Shown here: one piece after another, positions 36,321-48,617 of the stretch | Position numbering within the stretch: position 1 is the stretch's first letter | How the letters are laid out: the number at the start of each line of letters is the position of its first letter | Assembly: GCF_020360975.1 (NCBI RefSeq) | Contig: NW_025408673.1 | Span: forward strand, 248,001-312,000 | Source of the DNA: Hirsutella rhossiliensis | Taxonomy: Eukaryota; Ascomycota; Sordariomycetes; Hypocreales; Ophiocordycipitaceae | Reading direction: 5' to 3' | DNA: 64,000 nucleotides | Translations under genes and position numbers: made by a program | The notes under the pieces: model-generated | Seen by the model: the letters and a program-made list of their open reading frames with translations, nothing else | What the model was told of the DNA's origin: nothing | Databases searched by the model: none

Positions 36321-39300
36321 TAAATAAAGACTTACTTATAGCTAAGGACTTATTTTCCTCTTACTTTTTTCTTAAGGACCTCTTTAAAAGACCCTATCTC
36401 CTTATATAATACTAAGTAGTCTTTCTAGTCTTAGAGAAACTAGTCTCTAAAAGGGTGTTTTTCTAGCTACTTTTAGTTTACTAGTAAGTCTAAGAGGTCT
36501 CTTTTATATACCTTCCTTACTAATATTAGCTTAAAAAGCCGGCCTATTATAAACGCTCTATAAGAACCGTCTTCTATTAGTATTAGATAGAAGTTAGAAA
36601 AACGATCGAAATAAAGGAGAGGTTAGTCTTCTTTAGTAACTATATTAGGCCCTATACCTTCCTTTACTTTTTAAAGTAGGGATAAAAAGGCAGCTAGGTA
36701 ATCCTTTAAAAGAGGTGCCTTTCCTACCCCCTTAAGGGTTAAGATAAAAAGACTAATAGAGAAAACTACTTTTAGATCTTCTTCTTATATAAGAGGAGGC
36801 ATAGGGAGGTAGACGTATTCTAGCTCTACTACTTTCCTATAGTCTCCTTCTTTATCTAGATTATTTAATTTAATAGCTTCCTCTTTTTCGAAGTTAGCGT
36901 TATCCTTAACTACTTCGACGTTAGTTTCTTCTTTTATTTCCTTATCTAGGACCTCTTCTTAAGACTATTAAGAAGGGGGGATTTTAATCTTTTAAATTAG
37001 CTAATATTATAAGAGTAAGAGGGGCTATTAATCCCTCTTTCTATTAAAGAAGCTAGATTTATTAAAAGTTATATCCTTAGTTAAAATAGCTTTCTATAAA
37101 AGAGGAATGTAGATCTAAAAGATATTTATAGAATTATAGCTAATAAAGTAACTAATAAAGGCTCTAAGATTAAGCTTTCTTTTCTTTTTCCTTTTTAGCT
37201 ATATATTTATAGTTATTATATATACCTTATAGCTATAGGTATAAAGGTAGGCTAGCGAGGCCCTCTTTTTTATAAAGAGCTTAAGGGGGGATTTTTAGTT
37301 TATTCCTTAGTTTAGTTCCCTAGGGTCCTTAAGGTCCCTAGGGGTTTAGTTCTAAAGGTAATAAGCGGTCTTAATAACTTCCCTTTAAAGTTTATAAGGA
37401 AGCTTTATAGTAAGTCTTACTATATAGGCCCTTTTAATTATAGCACCCCTTAATCTTTCTACCCCTCCGTTCTAGGCCTAGGTATTTAATGCTAATAGGA
37501 GGGGTAAAATACCCCTTTTTTAAAGCTAATTTATAATATCCTTTATAAATAGCTCTTTATTAAACTATATCTTCTTTACCTTATAGCTAAAGTAGGATTT
37601 TATCTAGTTAACGAAGTCTTAGAGGGTAGACTAATTATATTTACTTAAGTAGGTCTATAAGAAATAAGGGAAAACTATCCCCAAAAAAGCATCTATAAAA
37701 AGTATTACCCTAACGAAGCTTTCCTAATCCTTAGAGATATCGGTTTAGTCGACCTAAATTTCCTTATATAGCTAGTCCGGCTATAAAGGGGTTTATCTAG
37801 AAATTCGTTTCTTAGTCTTTCCTTAGCTATAGTATTTATATTTAACGGTCTTTAGGCCCCTTATTTATACGCCCTATTATAGGCCTAGCTTATATAAAGC
37901 TAGGGGGCCTAGGTAACTAAGTTATATATACTAAAGAAGACCGTCTCCTTAGGCTATTAAAAGAGGGTCCTTTAAACCTACCCTCCTTTAAGTAGGGAAA
38001 GCTAACGTCTTAAGAGATTCCTTCTTAAGGATAGGTCGGAATTTAAGAATAAATTAACTAAATTTTTCCTTAATAAGCTTAGTAGTTTAATTCTTCTAAA
38101 CTAGCTTTATAGGCTTTAACGTTATATCTTAGAAGATTCCTTCCTCTTAAAGAAAGCGGAAAGAAATTAAGCTCGTTAAAAATTTAAGGTAAAAAGCTAC
38201 CTTTTTTCGTCGAAGAATTTATATAGACTTATTACGTAATTTTATTATAAAATTCACCCTTCTATATCCCTCTATCTATATAGTAAATTCCCTAGCAATA
38301 AGGTATTCCCTCTATACCTTCTTAAAGGACTAGAATTATAAGAGTATATTATAGATATTAAGGGAAGTACTAGAGTTAAGGACAGCTGATTTTTATAGGG
38401 GATAATTAAAGGGTCTTAATAGGTAGTCTTATTAATCTATAGGAAAGATAAATACTAGATTTACTATACTAATAAATTTTCCTTAAATTTATAGCTTAAA
38501 TAAGGGCAGCGGCGTTAGTTACTATTTCTTAGTAACCTAAATCTCGTCTATCGTCTTCTATAATAAGGGGTCCTCCTTAAAAGACTATTATATCGTTTCT
38601 TATAGCCTCTTTAAAGGGTTAAATCCTTTAGGTCGGTTTTCCTTAAAGACTTATTAGTATTATAATAACCGATAGCCTAGGGATTTATAGGCTAGGCAGC
38701 TGTTTTATTATCTAGTCTTTTACTTCTTTAAGGAATCCTCGTCCTAATCTAAAAGGTCTACTTAAAAACCCCCCTCTCTTTACTCCTTATTACTAATATT
38801 AACGAGGTTCGATTTTAACTAGTTCCTTAATTTTTAACTAATAGACTAAAAGGTCTATTAAGGGACTAGTCGGGCCGGTCTAACTAATAAGACCGGGCCT
38901 AGAGTAGAAGGCGGAGCTAGGGCCGGGACTAGGGCAGCCGTTAAAGATAAGGTTAAGGCTCTTAAGGGAGGAGGAGCTAAAGAAGCAATAGTAGTAGTAG
39001 CGGGGGCTATAGTAATAGGGGTAGTAGGTTAAGCTATCTAGGTCGAGTGCTAGCTATAAAGGAATAAGACTACTTACTATTATACTCTAGTAGCCTCTTT
39101 ATTTAGTTCCTAGCTAGCCTCTTAAAAGATAGTCGAGTAACTATTACTAATAAGCTTTATTAATAGAGATATATCCTATAGCTACTTACCGGAAAGAGCT
39201 TTTATTAAGAAGTATTAGTTAGCTTCCTCGAGGATTTCTTCTTACTTAGCTAGCTATAAAGAAGCTAGTAAGTTCCTAGTAGAAAAGGCTCCTAGGTATA

Positions 39301-39884
39301 CTATATAGGTCTTCTTAATATCGTTAGTTATATAGCCCCTTAAGGGAGCTATTAAGGTCTCGAGCTTTAAAAGCTACTACCTAAGAGTCTCTTTCTCTTA
39401 AAGAGAGATTAGCTTCGCGGTACTAATAGATTCTATTATTACTATATAAGTAGTAGTTAATAGCTTCGTCTTATAAAGGTATTCCTTATAGTAACTCTTA
39501 TAGTTACCTAAGGTAGTAGAAAAAGCTCTTTATTATATAGAGGTTAGCTTAGAAAAGAGGGAAGCTCCTTTTATAAATTCTATTACCCTAAGATAAAGAG
39601 GTGGCTTAAGAGGGTCCTACTTATTAAAGAAGACTAAATTATAGATAGTTCTATCTATGCGAGCTTATAGCTCCTTTACCTACTTATCCTAATCTTAGGG
39701 CTTTATAAGAATCGTCCTATAGACCGTAGGGGTAGTAAAGGAGTCGTTTTTCGTTATTATTATAGGGAAGGGGGGGGGGCAGAAAAGTCGGTTAAAAATC
39801 GGCTTTTCTAGTAAGAGGGGTAAAAGGGAGCTATAAGGGATATAAGAAAAGTGCCTTTTATACTATTCCTCCTAGGCTTATAAC

Positions 39885-40369
39885 TCTTATAAAGTAAGAT
39901 ATAAGAAGTATATATAAAACGTATAAAGGTAAAATTAAAAGTAAGGGGTTAGATAGGTAGGGCTAAGCTATTTAATTCTTATAAGGGCAGTAATTAAAGT
40001 AAGGGAGTAATTATTATATTGCTTTAATTATCCTTTTTTCCTTTATCTAACGCCCTTCTTTATACCTATTTAGTATTTTAATTAATAAAGAAGATCCTAC
40101 TTAAAGAAGCTACTAATATCCTTTTAATTACTAAGCTTTTTACTAGTTTTCCCCTCCTTTTTAGCCGTTGCCGGTATATCTATCTTATCTCTTACTACCT
40201 CTATAGGAAGCTATCGCTACTTATACTTTCCCTTATACCCTTACCCTCTTTTCTATACTTCTTTTTAGCTCCTTCTTCCTTCGTTTATACTAGGTATTTT
40301 TAGCTTCCTTAGTCCTTCTTACTAAGGGATATCTCTAAGAACTATAAAATTAAGCTATGCTTTATAATA
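39885..40369 (-). repeat. Copia copy C, high-coordinate LTR
   Basis: 485 bp LTR homologous to copy A LTRs, with heavy transition damage. It follows the interior boundary CTTATAAC that also precedes the copy A LTR at 46,748. Confidence 0.8.
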
Positions 40370-40905
40370 ATAATATTAAAGGAGTCTTTTTTTTACTTCT
40401 TTTTAAGTAAGTTTATCTATAAGAATTTTAATAGTAAGGGCTTATATAAAAAAGATATAGACTATAAGCTAGTTTATTTTATCCTTATTATAGATACGGT
40501 TAATATATATCTCTTATTTAAACTTCTTAAGGAATTTAATTATATTTTTACTATTAAATTTACTAATAAGTAGGAGTTATAGTTAATAAAGTCTTTTTAT
40601 AAGGTTATCTTAGCTTTTAATAAGTATATCTTTAAGTTTATTAGTAATCTTATTAATATCTACCTTAATTTCTTTAGTATTACTAGTAGTAGGATTAAAT
40701 AATCTATCTTAATAGCTAGCGTTTCTAAATATAGTATACTTATAAATTATAAGGTTATAAAATTTAAAGTTAAAGCTTTTAAAGTTAAAGGATATCTTAT
40801 TATAACTATCTTATTACTAACTTTCTTATCTATTAAAAGGAGGTAAGTATAAGGAATAGTATTCCTATTATAAATAAAGTAGCTATAATATACTCTCCCG
40901 ATTAT
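40370..40905. other. RIPped filler between copia copies C and A
   Basis: 0.54 kb of AT-rich RIPped sequence ending in ATTAT (40,901-40,905), the left target-site copy of element A. No domain recognised. Confidence 0.5.
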
Positions 40906-41382
40906 TCTCGCGTAGAGAGATATAAGAAGTATATATAAAATGCACGAAGGTAAAATTAAAAGTAAGGGGTCGGATAGGCAGGGCAGAGAGATTTAATTCT
41001 TACGGGGGCAGCAATAAAGGTAGGGGAGTAATTATTATATTGCCTTAATTATCCTTCTTTCCTCTATCTAACGCCCCTCTTTATACCCGTCTAGCATCTT
41101 AATTAATAAAGAAGATCCTACTTAAAGAAGCTACTAATATCCCTTTAACTACCGAGCTTTTTACCGGTTTTTCCCCTCCTTTCTAGCCGTTGCCGGCTTA
41201 TCCGTCTTATCTCTCGCCACCTCTATAGGAAGCCATCGCTACTTCTACTTCCCTTTATACCCCTACCCTCCGCTCTGCACCTCTTTTTAGCTCCTTCTTT
41301 AAAACCTATTTTTTAGCTTCCTAGGTCCCTCTTACTAAGGGATATCTCCGAGAACTACGAAATCAGGCTACGCTTCGCGATA
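40906..41382 (-). repeat. Copia copy A, 3' LTR (low-coordinate)
   Basis: 477 bp from TCTCGCGTAGAG to CGCTTCGCGATA on the plus strand, the same length as its partner at 46,748-47,224. The two differ at scattered C/T and G/A sites. In sense orientation it starts TATCGCG (from TGTCGCG). Confidence 0.88.
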
Positions 41383-44300
41383 CACCCCCTTAGCTATAGC
41401 CTGCCCTTATAGAAAGGGTAAAGCTAAATACCTAGGCCGGTAAGCGTATAGAGGAGGTCTTAGTCTATACTTCTCCCCTACTCGAGAAATCCGGGTTTTA
41501 GCCCCGGGCTCTTTTAGACCTACTTTAAGAAAAGGGGCCTAAGGAGGAAATTAAGTCCTATAAGAAAGGGGGTCTTCTAAGGATAAGTCCCTAAAGGGGG
41601 CCTTTAAGAAGAACAAGTCCTATTAAGCTAGGCCCTCCTTTAGGACAAGTCCTAATTCCTCTCTTCGGCTATAGACGTCTCCTTCCTCCTACGTGCTATT
41701 AGCTCCTCTCGTAGACTCTTAAGGCGGGCCTTTAAGGATAGCTTCTCTCGAACGTCTTCTAGCCTAATTTACTATAAAAAGACAGCTAGCTTCTGCTTCG
41801 GTAAGGGCTTCGTAAGACCGTCGGCTTTTATCGATGCCGTTAGAACTTAACGGACGGAAATAAGTCCCCTTTAGACCTCTTAGCGTAACTAATACTAGTA
41901 AATATCGATATACTATAGCCGGGTCGATAGTTTGCTATTTTCTATAAGAATTCGTATAGTCTATATATTATCGCATTCTATAGCTAACGGGGACGGAATT
42001 TGCAGTCGTAACGATATTAGTAGCCGGCTAAGGAAAATCGCTTCTTTTAACGCTTCTAAAAGAGCTAGTAGCTCTGCCTCCGTGCTTAATATAGTAACGG
42101 TAGCTTGCTTCGAAGCTCTCTAAGCAATAGTTCCTCTAAAAAGGGATATAATATACCCCTATAAGCTCTTTCTATTTAATAAATTGTCCGTAAAGGACGA
42201 ATCGCTTAAATAAAGGAAGATTTCGGTAGCTTATTTCCTTCCCTACCCTCCTAGGCGTAGACTATATAATCTCGTTAAATAGAGATAAAGGATAGCTCTA
42301 TCTACTGCTTCTTAATGCCTAGGGCTAGGATTCTAGTTATGCCTAGCTAGCCGGGAGACCGTAAAAGAGATATCCGGTCTAGTAGAAATAGCTAAAAAAA
42401 GCAGGGAGCCTACCTTCTATTAATATTAGTGTTTCTCTTACTCCCTAGCTTAAAAGGACGGATTAGGTAAAAGCTCTTTATCTAATATAGGCGTAGAGGG
42501 AAGCTTCTTATCGAGGGAATTAAGGAGGAATTTATAAGCGACCTTATCGATATAGGCGTCTTAGGTAAGCTAGATAGTCCGTTAGGACCTATTCCGAAGG
42601 ATTCGTATCCCTAGGAACTACTTTAGCTCCCCTAGCCGGGTTATCTTATACCTTTATTATAGGCTACGTATAGCCTCCCTTATAGTAGCTTCTTCCTCTA
42701 TCGGGTATACCTAGATAATATTATCGACGTAGAAGAAGGCCGTGATTTTACCCTTCTATATTATACACGGTTCCTAAGGGACTTTCTTAAAGCCTAGGGC
42801 TTCGAGGGAACCTATTAAATGCTATTGCTAAAGAAGGGGTAATCTTCGTAATCCGTATAGAGCTTTCCTAAGCTATAGAACCTTTCCTAGTTATTAGAAG
42901 CCTAGTAGAAGGCGTATATAGATAACTTCTTCTTCCTCGAGTAGGCAGTTAATAAAGGCATTAACTATATCTATCTAATCGAGCTCGAGGTCGAATTCTG
43001 CTACTATAGCTATAAGGGTCCGAAAGGATATCCCTACTAGGGTAGTTGCCCTAGTAGGAAGATCCCCTTTTTCCTACTAGTTTCTATAGATAACTAGCCG
43101 GGTTTTATACTTTTAAAGGAAGCCGTGTTTATTAGTCTTATAGATAAAGACCTACTTATAGCTAAGGACCTATTTTCCTCTTGCTTTTTCCTTAAGGACC
43201 TCTTCGAAAGACGCTATCTCTTCGTATAAGGCTAGGTAGTCTTTCTAGGCCTAGAAAAACTAGTCTTTAAAGGGGTGTTTTTCTAGCTGCTTCTAGTTTG
43301 CTGGTAGGTCCGGGAGGTCTCTTTTATATACCTTCCTTGCTAATAGCTATAGCTTAAAGAGCCGGCCTGCTATAAATGCTCCGTGGAAACCGTCTTCTAT
43401 TAGCGTTAGATAGAAGTCGGAAAAACGATCGAAATAAGGGAGAAACTAGTCTTCTTTCGTATCGGGCCCTATACCTTCCTTTGCTTCTCGAAGTAGGGAT
43501 AAAAAGGCAGCCGGGTAATCCTTTAAGAGAGGTGCCTTTCCTACCCCCTTAGGGGTCGAGACGGGAAGACTAACTAAGAAAGCTGCTTCTAGATCTTCTT
43601 CTTCCGTAAGAGGAGGCGTAGGTAGGCAGGCGTATTCTAGCTCTACCGCTTTCCTATAGTCTCCTTCTTCGTCTAGATTATCTAATCTAGCAGCTTCCTT
43701 TTCTTCTTCTTCCTTAAAGTCGGCGTTATCCTCGACTACTTCGACGTCGGTTTCTTCTTCCGTTTCCTCGTCTAGGACCTCTTCTTAAGACTATTAAGAA
43801 GGGGGGATTTAGATCTTCTAAATTAGCTAACGTTATAAGAGTAAGAGGGGCTATTAATCCCTCTTTCCGTCGAAGAAGCTAGATTCGTCGAAAATTATAT
43901 CCCTAGTCGAAATAACCTTCTATAGAAGAGGAATCTAGATCCGGAAGATATTCGTAGAATTATAGCCGACGAGGTAACTAATAAAGGCTCTCGGATTAAG
44001 CTTTCTTTTCTTCTTCCTTTTTAGCTATATATCGGCAGTTATTACGTATGCCTTATAGCTATAGGTATAAAGGTAGGCTAGCGAGGCCCTCTTCTTTATA
44101 AAGAGCTCGAGGGGGGATTTCTAGTCTATTCCTTAGTTTAGTCCCCTAGGGTCCTTAGGGTCCCTTAGGGTCCGGTTCCAAAGGTAATAGGCGGTCTTAA
44201 CGACTTCCCTCTAAAGGTTGTATAGAAGCCTTATAGTAAGTCTTATCGTACGGGCCCTTTCTATTATAGCACCCCTTAATCTTTCTGCCCCTCCGTTCTA

Positions 44301-46747
44301 GGCCTAGGTATTCGGTGCTAACGGGGGGTAAAATGCCCCTTTTTCGAAGCTACTTTAAGATATCTTTCGTAAATAGCTCTCCGTTAGACCGTATCTTCTT
44401 TACCTCGTAGCTAAAGTAGGATTTTATCTAGTTAACGAAGTCCCGGAGGGCAGACTAGTTATACTTACTTAGGTAGGTCCGTAAGAAATAGGGGAAAACC
44501 ATCCCTAAAAAAGCGTCTATAAAAAACATTACCCTAACGAAGCTTTCCTAATCCCTAGAGACGTCGGTCTAATCGACCTAAATTTCCTTATATGGCTAGT
44601 CCGGCTATATTAGGGTCCGTCTAGAAATTCGTCTCCTAGTCTTCCCTTAGCCGTAGTATTCGCATTCGACGGTCTTTAGGCCCCTTATTCGTATACCTTA
44701 TTATTAACCTAGTTTATATAAAGCTAGGGGACCTAGGTAACCTAGTCGTACGTGCTAAAGAAGACCGTTTCCTTAGGCTGCCGGAAGAGGGTCTTTTATA
44801 GTAGACCTATTCCTCCTAGCAGGGAAAGCTAACTTCTCGAGAGATTCCTTCCTAAGGATAGGTCGGAATTCGAGAATAAATTAACCGAATTTTTCCTCGA
44901 TAAGCCTAATAGTCTAATTCTTCTAGACTAGCCTCGTAGGCTTAGACGTCGTGTCCTAGAAGATTCCTTCCTCTCGAAGAAGGCGGAAGGAAATCAGGCT
45001 CGTTAAAAATCGAGGGCAAAAAGCTACCCTTTTTCGTCGAAGAATTCATATAGATCTATTAGGTAATTTTATCGTGAAATTTACCCTTCCGTATCCCTCT
45101 ATCCGTACGGTTAATTCCCCGGCAATAAGGTATTCCCTCCGTGCCTTCTTAAAGGACCGGAATCGTAAGAGTGTATTATAGATATCGAGGGAAGCACTAG
45201 AGTCAAGGATAGCTGATTTTCGTAGGGGATAATCGGAGGGCTCTAACGGTTGGTCTTAGCCTTATTAATCCGTAGGGAAGACGAAGGCCGGATTTGCTAT
45301 ACTAACGATTTTTCCTCGAATTTGCGGCTCGAATAAGGGCAGCGGCGTTATTAGTTGCTATTTCTTAGCAACCTAAATCTCGTCTATTTTCTTCTACAAC
45401 GAGGGGTCCTCCTTAAGAGACTATTATATCGTTTCTTATAGCCTCTTTAAAGGGTTAAATCCTTTAGGTCGGTTTTCCTCGAAGACCTACTAGCATTGTG
45501 ATAATCGATGACCTAGGGATTTATAGGCTAGGCAGCCGTTTCGTCGTCTGGTCTTCTATTTCTTCGAGGAATCCTCGTCCCGATCCGGAAGGTCTGCTTA
45601 AAAACCTCCCCTTTTTACCCCTTATTGCTGATTTTGACGAAGAGGTTCGATTTCGACTAGTTCCCTGATTTTTCGACTAACGGACTGAAAGGTCTATTAG
45701 GGGACTAGTCGGGCCGGTCTAACTAACGGGACCGGGGCCGGGCCTAGAGCAAGATGCTTAGCCGGGGCCGGGGCCGCAGCTGTAGTTAACGACGGCGTTG
45801 AGGCTCTCGAGGGAGGAGGAGCCGAAGGGGCAACAGCCGCAGCAGCAGGGGCTGCAGCAGCTGTAGGGGCAGCAGGTCGAGCCGTCTAGGTCGAGTGCTA
45901 GCTACGAAGGAATAAGACTGCTTGCTATTATACTCTAGCACCTTCTTCGTCTAGTTCCCGGCTAGCCTCTCGAAAGATAGTCGAGTAACCGTCACTAATA
46001 GGCTTTATTAGTAGAGATATATCCTATAGCTACTAGCCGGAAAGAGCTTCTATAAGGAAGTATTAGTTAGCTTCCTCGAGGATTTCTTCCTACTTAGCTA
46101 GCTACGAAGAAGCTAGTAGGTTCCTAGTAGAAAAGGCTCCTAGGTGGGCCGTATAGGTCTTCCTAATACGGTTAGTTATATAACCTCTTAAGGGAGCTAT
46201 CGAGGTCTCGAGCTTTAAAAGCCACTGCCTTAGAGTCTCTTCCTCTTAAAGAGAGATTAGCTTTACGGCACTAACGGATTCCGTTATCGCCGTACGAGCA
46301 GCCGTTAGTAGCTTCGTCTCGTAAAGGTATTCCTTACGGTGACTCTCGTAGTCGCCTAAGGTAGTAGAAAAAGCTCTCTATTATATAGAGGTTAGCTCGG
46401 AGAAGAGGGAAGCTCCCTCTATAAAGTCCGTTGCCCTAGGATAAAGAGGGGGCTTAAGAGGGTCCTACTTATTAAAGAAGACTAAATTATAGATAGTTCT
46501 ATCTATACGAGCCCGTAGCTCCTTTACCTACTTATCCTAATCTTAGGGCTCTATAAGAATCGTCCTACGGACCGTAGGGACGTTAGAGGAGTCGGTTTTC
46601 GTTATCGTTGCGGGGAAGGGTAGAAAAGTCGGTTAAAAATCGGCTTTTCTAGTAAGAGGGGTAAAAGGAAGCTACGAGGGATGCAAGAAAGATAGCTTTT
46701 GCAGCAGCCGGAAGGTATAGGAATTCTATTCCTCCCGGGCTTATAAC

Positions 46748-47224
46748 TCTCGCGTAGAGAGATATAAGAAGTGCATATAAAATGCACGAAGGTAAAATTA
46801 GAAGTAAGGGGTCGGATAGGCAGGGCAGAGAGATTTAATTCTTACGGGGGCAGTAATAAAGGTAGGGGAGTGATTATTATATTGCCTTAATTGTCCTTCT
46901 TTCCTCTATCTAACGCCCCTCTTTATACCCGTCTAGCATCTTAATTAATAAAGAAGATCCTACTTAAAGAAGCTACTAATATCCCTTTAACTACTAAGCT
47001 TTTTGCCGGTTTTTCCCCTCCTTTCTAGCCGTTGCCGGCTTATCCGTCTTATCTCTCGCTACCTCTATAGGAAGCTATCGCTACTTCTGCTTCCCCTTAT
47101 GCCCCTACCCTCCTCTCTATACCTCTTTTTAGCTCCTTCTTTAAAACCTATTTTTTAGCTTCCTAGGTCCCTCTTACTAAGGGATATCTCCGAGAACTAC
47201 GAAATTAGGCCACGCTTCGCGATA
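46748..47224 (-). repeat. Copia copy A, 5' LTR (high-coordinate)
   Basis: 477 bp, partner of 40,906-41,382. It ends in CGCGATA, immediately followed by the ATTAT target copy. Confidence 0.88.
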
Positions 47225-48239
47225 ATTATATAAGCTAATAAGTAGTATATTAATTATAGATAAAATCCTATATTATAGAGTAAGAATCGCTTATTATTAT
47301 ATATATTATTATATATTAAACGGGTTACCGGTTATTATATAATTAGGAATTAAAGAAATAGAGCTTGCTTAAAATACTAGCTAAGACCTCTTAAGAATAC
47401 TAGCACGACTAACCTCCTTTAAATATAAATATTAGTAGAACTAAGATACTTCTTAATATACTCGAGGTATTATAGAATTCCTTATTCTTAGGGCTATATA
47501 GCAGCTTAAATCTAGTCCTAAAAGGTTCTTTTATTTAGCTATAATTATCTATATAAGATAGTATATCCGCTAGTAAATAAAGTAAGAATTATTAACTTTA
47601 ATACCTCTTCTATATACTAATATACTACTAATAAATTCTATAAAAAATCCTACCTTATACTTCTTCCTCCCCTCTATTATATAGTCTAACGTAACTCCTT
47701 AATTTCTTAAAATTCCGCTTTTACTTATATACCTTAAGAGTAAGCGTTCTTTATAAGCTACTATATAAAAGAAAGGTAAGGTTAAGGTTATTAAGGTATC
47801 CCTTATTAATACCTATATTAGTATTATTAGTATATATATAAGTAAGAGGTCTTAGTAAGGTTTTAAAACGATTTAAATTATACTATTATTATTATTTATA
47901 TCTTTTAAAGTATTATATAAGGATTATAGTTTCTTAACTAAGTCGCTAGTATTAAGGGTTATAGGGCTAATAATAAGAGCTTAGGGCTTTTTAGTATTAG
48001 CTTATTACTTTTCCTTTACTATTAATAAAGGCATTATTTAATTATTTATTTCTTACTAAGCCTATCGCCTTATTAAGTCCTTAACTTTAGCTCTTAAAGT
48101 AGTTATTACTTTAATTATTAAATCCTTAGATTTTATTTTTTCTAAATAGTACTATTATCTTCTAAGTATTCTTAGCTTTATAAAGCTACTTATCGATATA
48201 TAAATAAAAGGGAATAACGAGTTTATACTTTATAGACTA
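47225..48239. other. RIPped filler, unclassified
   Basis: 1 kb of heavily AT-rich sequence between copia copy A and the second 390-bp repeat. It starts with the right target-site copy ATTAT of element A. No domain or terminal repeat recognised. Confidence 0.45.
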
Positions 48240-48617
48240 ATTTTAATAAAGATAAGGGTATATACTTAAAATATATATAGTATATAGCTAAGGATTAATA
48301 AAGTAATTAACTATATAATTATCTAATTATAGGTCTTATATATAGCTCTAAGGGTCTTAGGTTATTAATATAAGTCTTAAAAGTTTTTTACTTTATACCT
48401 CTTTATCTCTATTAAAGTTATATAGCTAGCGGCCTTTACTTTAAAAGGGAAAAATAAAAATTCGAATTAACTATAATTAAGGAAGGTGCTTAATTAAATA
48501 ATTTAAGCTTTTATAAAGCCTTTAAGTATACTTAAAAGGAAGTTAAATAAGGAGCGCTAAGGGTCTTATATCTTTAACTAGCTAATATTTATAAGGGTGC
48601 TATCTTACTTATTAAAC
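48240..48617. repeat. Dispersed about 390-bp repeat, second copy
   Basis: Homologous to 26,896-27,288 throughout, with extra transitions. Its right end (CTTATTAAAC) joins copia sequence at TACTTATAGC, the very position at which copia copy C is interrupted. Confidence 0.6.

Larger units (their letters stand above)
24626..40369 (-). mobile_element. Copia retrotransposon copy C, heavily RIPped, interrupted by a 9.4-kb composite insertion
   Basis: LTRs at 24,626-25,112 and 39,885-40,369 flank an interior that is colinear with copy A. The 25,113-26,895 part matches the RNase H and reverse-transcriptase end. Homology stops at 26,895 and resumes at about 36,321, running to 39,884 through integrase and gag. 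The sites either side share a 17-bp direct repeat (TATAAATAAAGACYTAC), read as a target-site duplication of what was inserted. Compared with copy A it carries many extra C-to-T and G-to-A changes, so no frame survives. Transcription sense is minus, as judged from copy A. The outermost 5-bp flanks (TTTAT and ATAAT) do not match, so the two LTRs may derive from recombined elements. Confidence 0.78.
40906..47224 (-). mobile_element. Ty1/copia retrotransposon copy A, structurally complete, moderately RIPped
   Basis: 6,319 bp with two 477-bp LTRs and a 5-bp target duplication ATTAT (40,901-40,905 and 47,225-47,229). Coding traces lie on the minus strand. In transcription order: a gag zinc knuckle C-x2-Y-x4-H-x4-C (45,534-45,493; the second Cys codon TGT is now TAT); integrase-region sequence around 44,590-44,510 with Trp codons turned to TAG; reverse transcriptase FFYVDNII (about 42,741-42,717; second Asp now Asn); and RNase H STEAELLALLEALKEAIFL (about 42,087-42,025). 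RNase H after RT and integrase before RT is the copia order, not gypsy. All breaks seen are C-to-T or G-to-A type. No frame is intact. Confidence 0.88.

Noticed and set aside
41371..41400. Primer-binding site sought just inside the low-coordinate copia LTR
   Set aside because: The element is transcribed on the minus strand, so the primer site should lie next to the high-coordinate LTR. The sequence there (GTTATAAGCCCGGG) is too altered to assign a tRNA.
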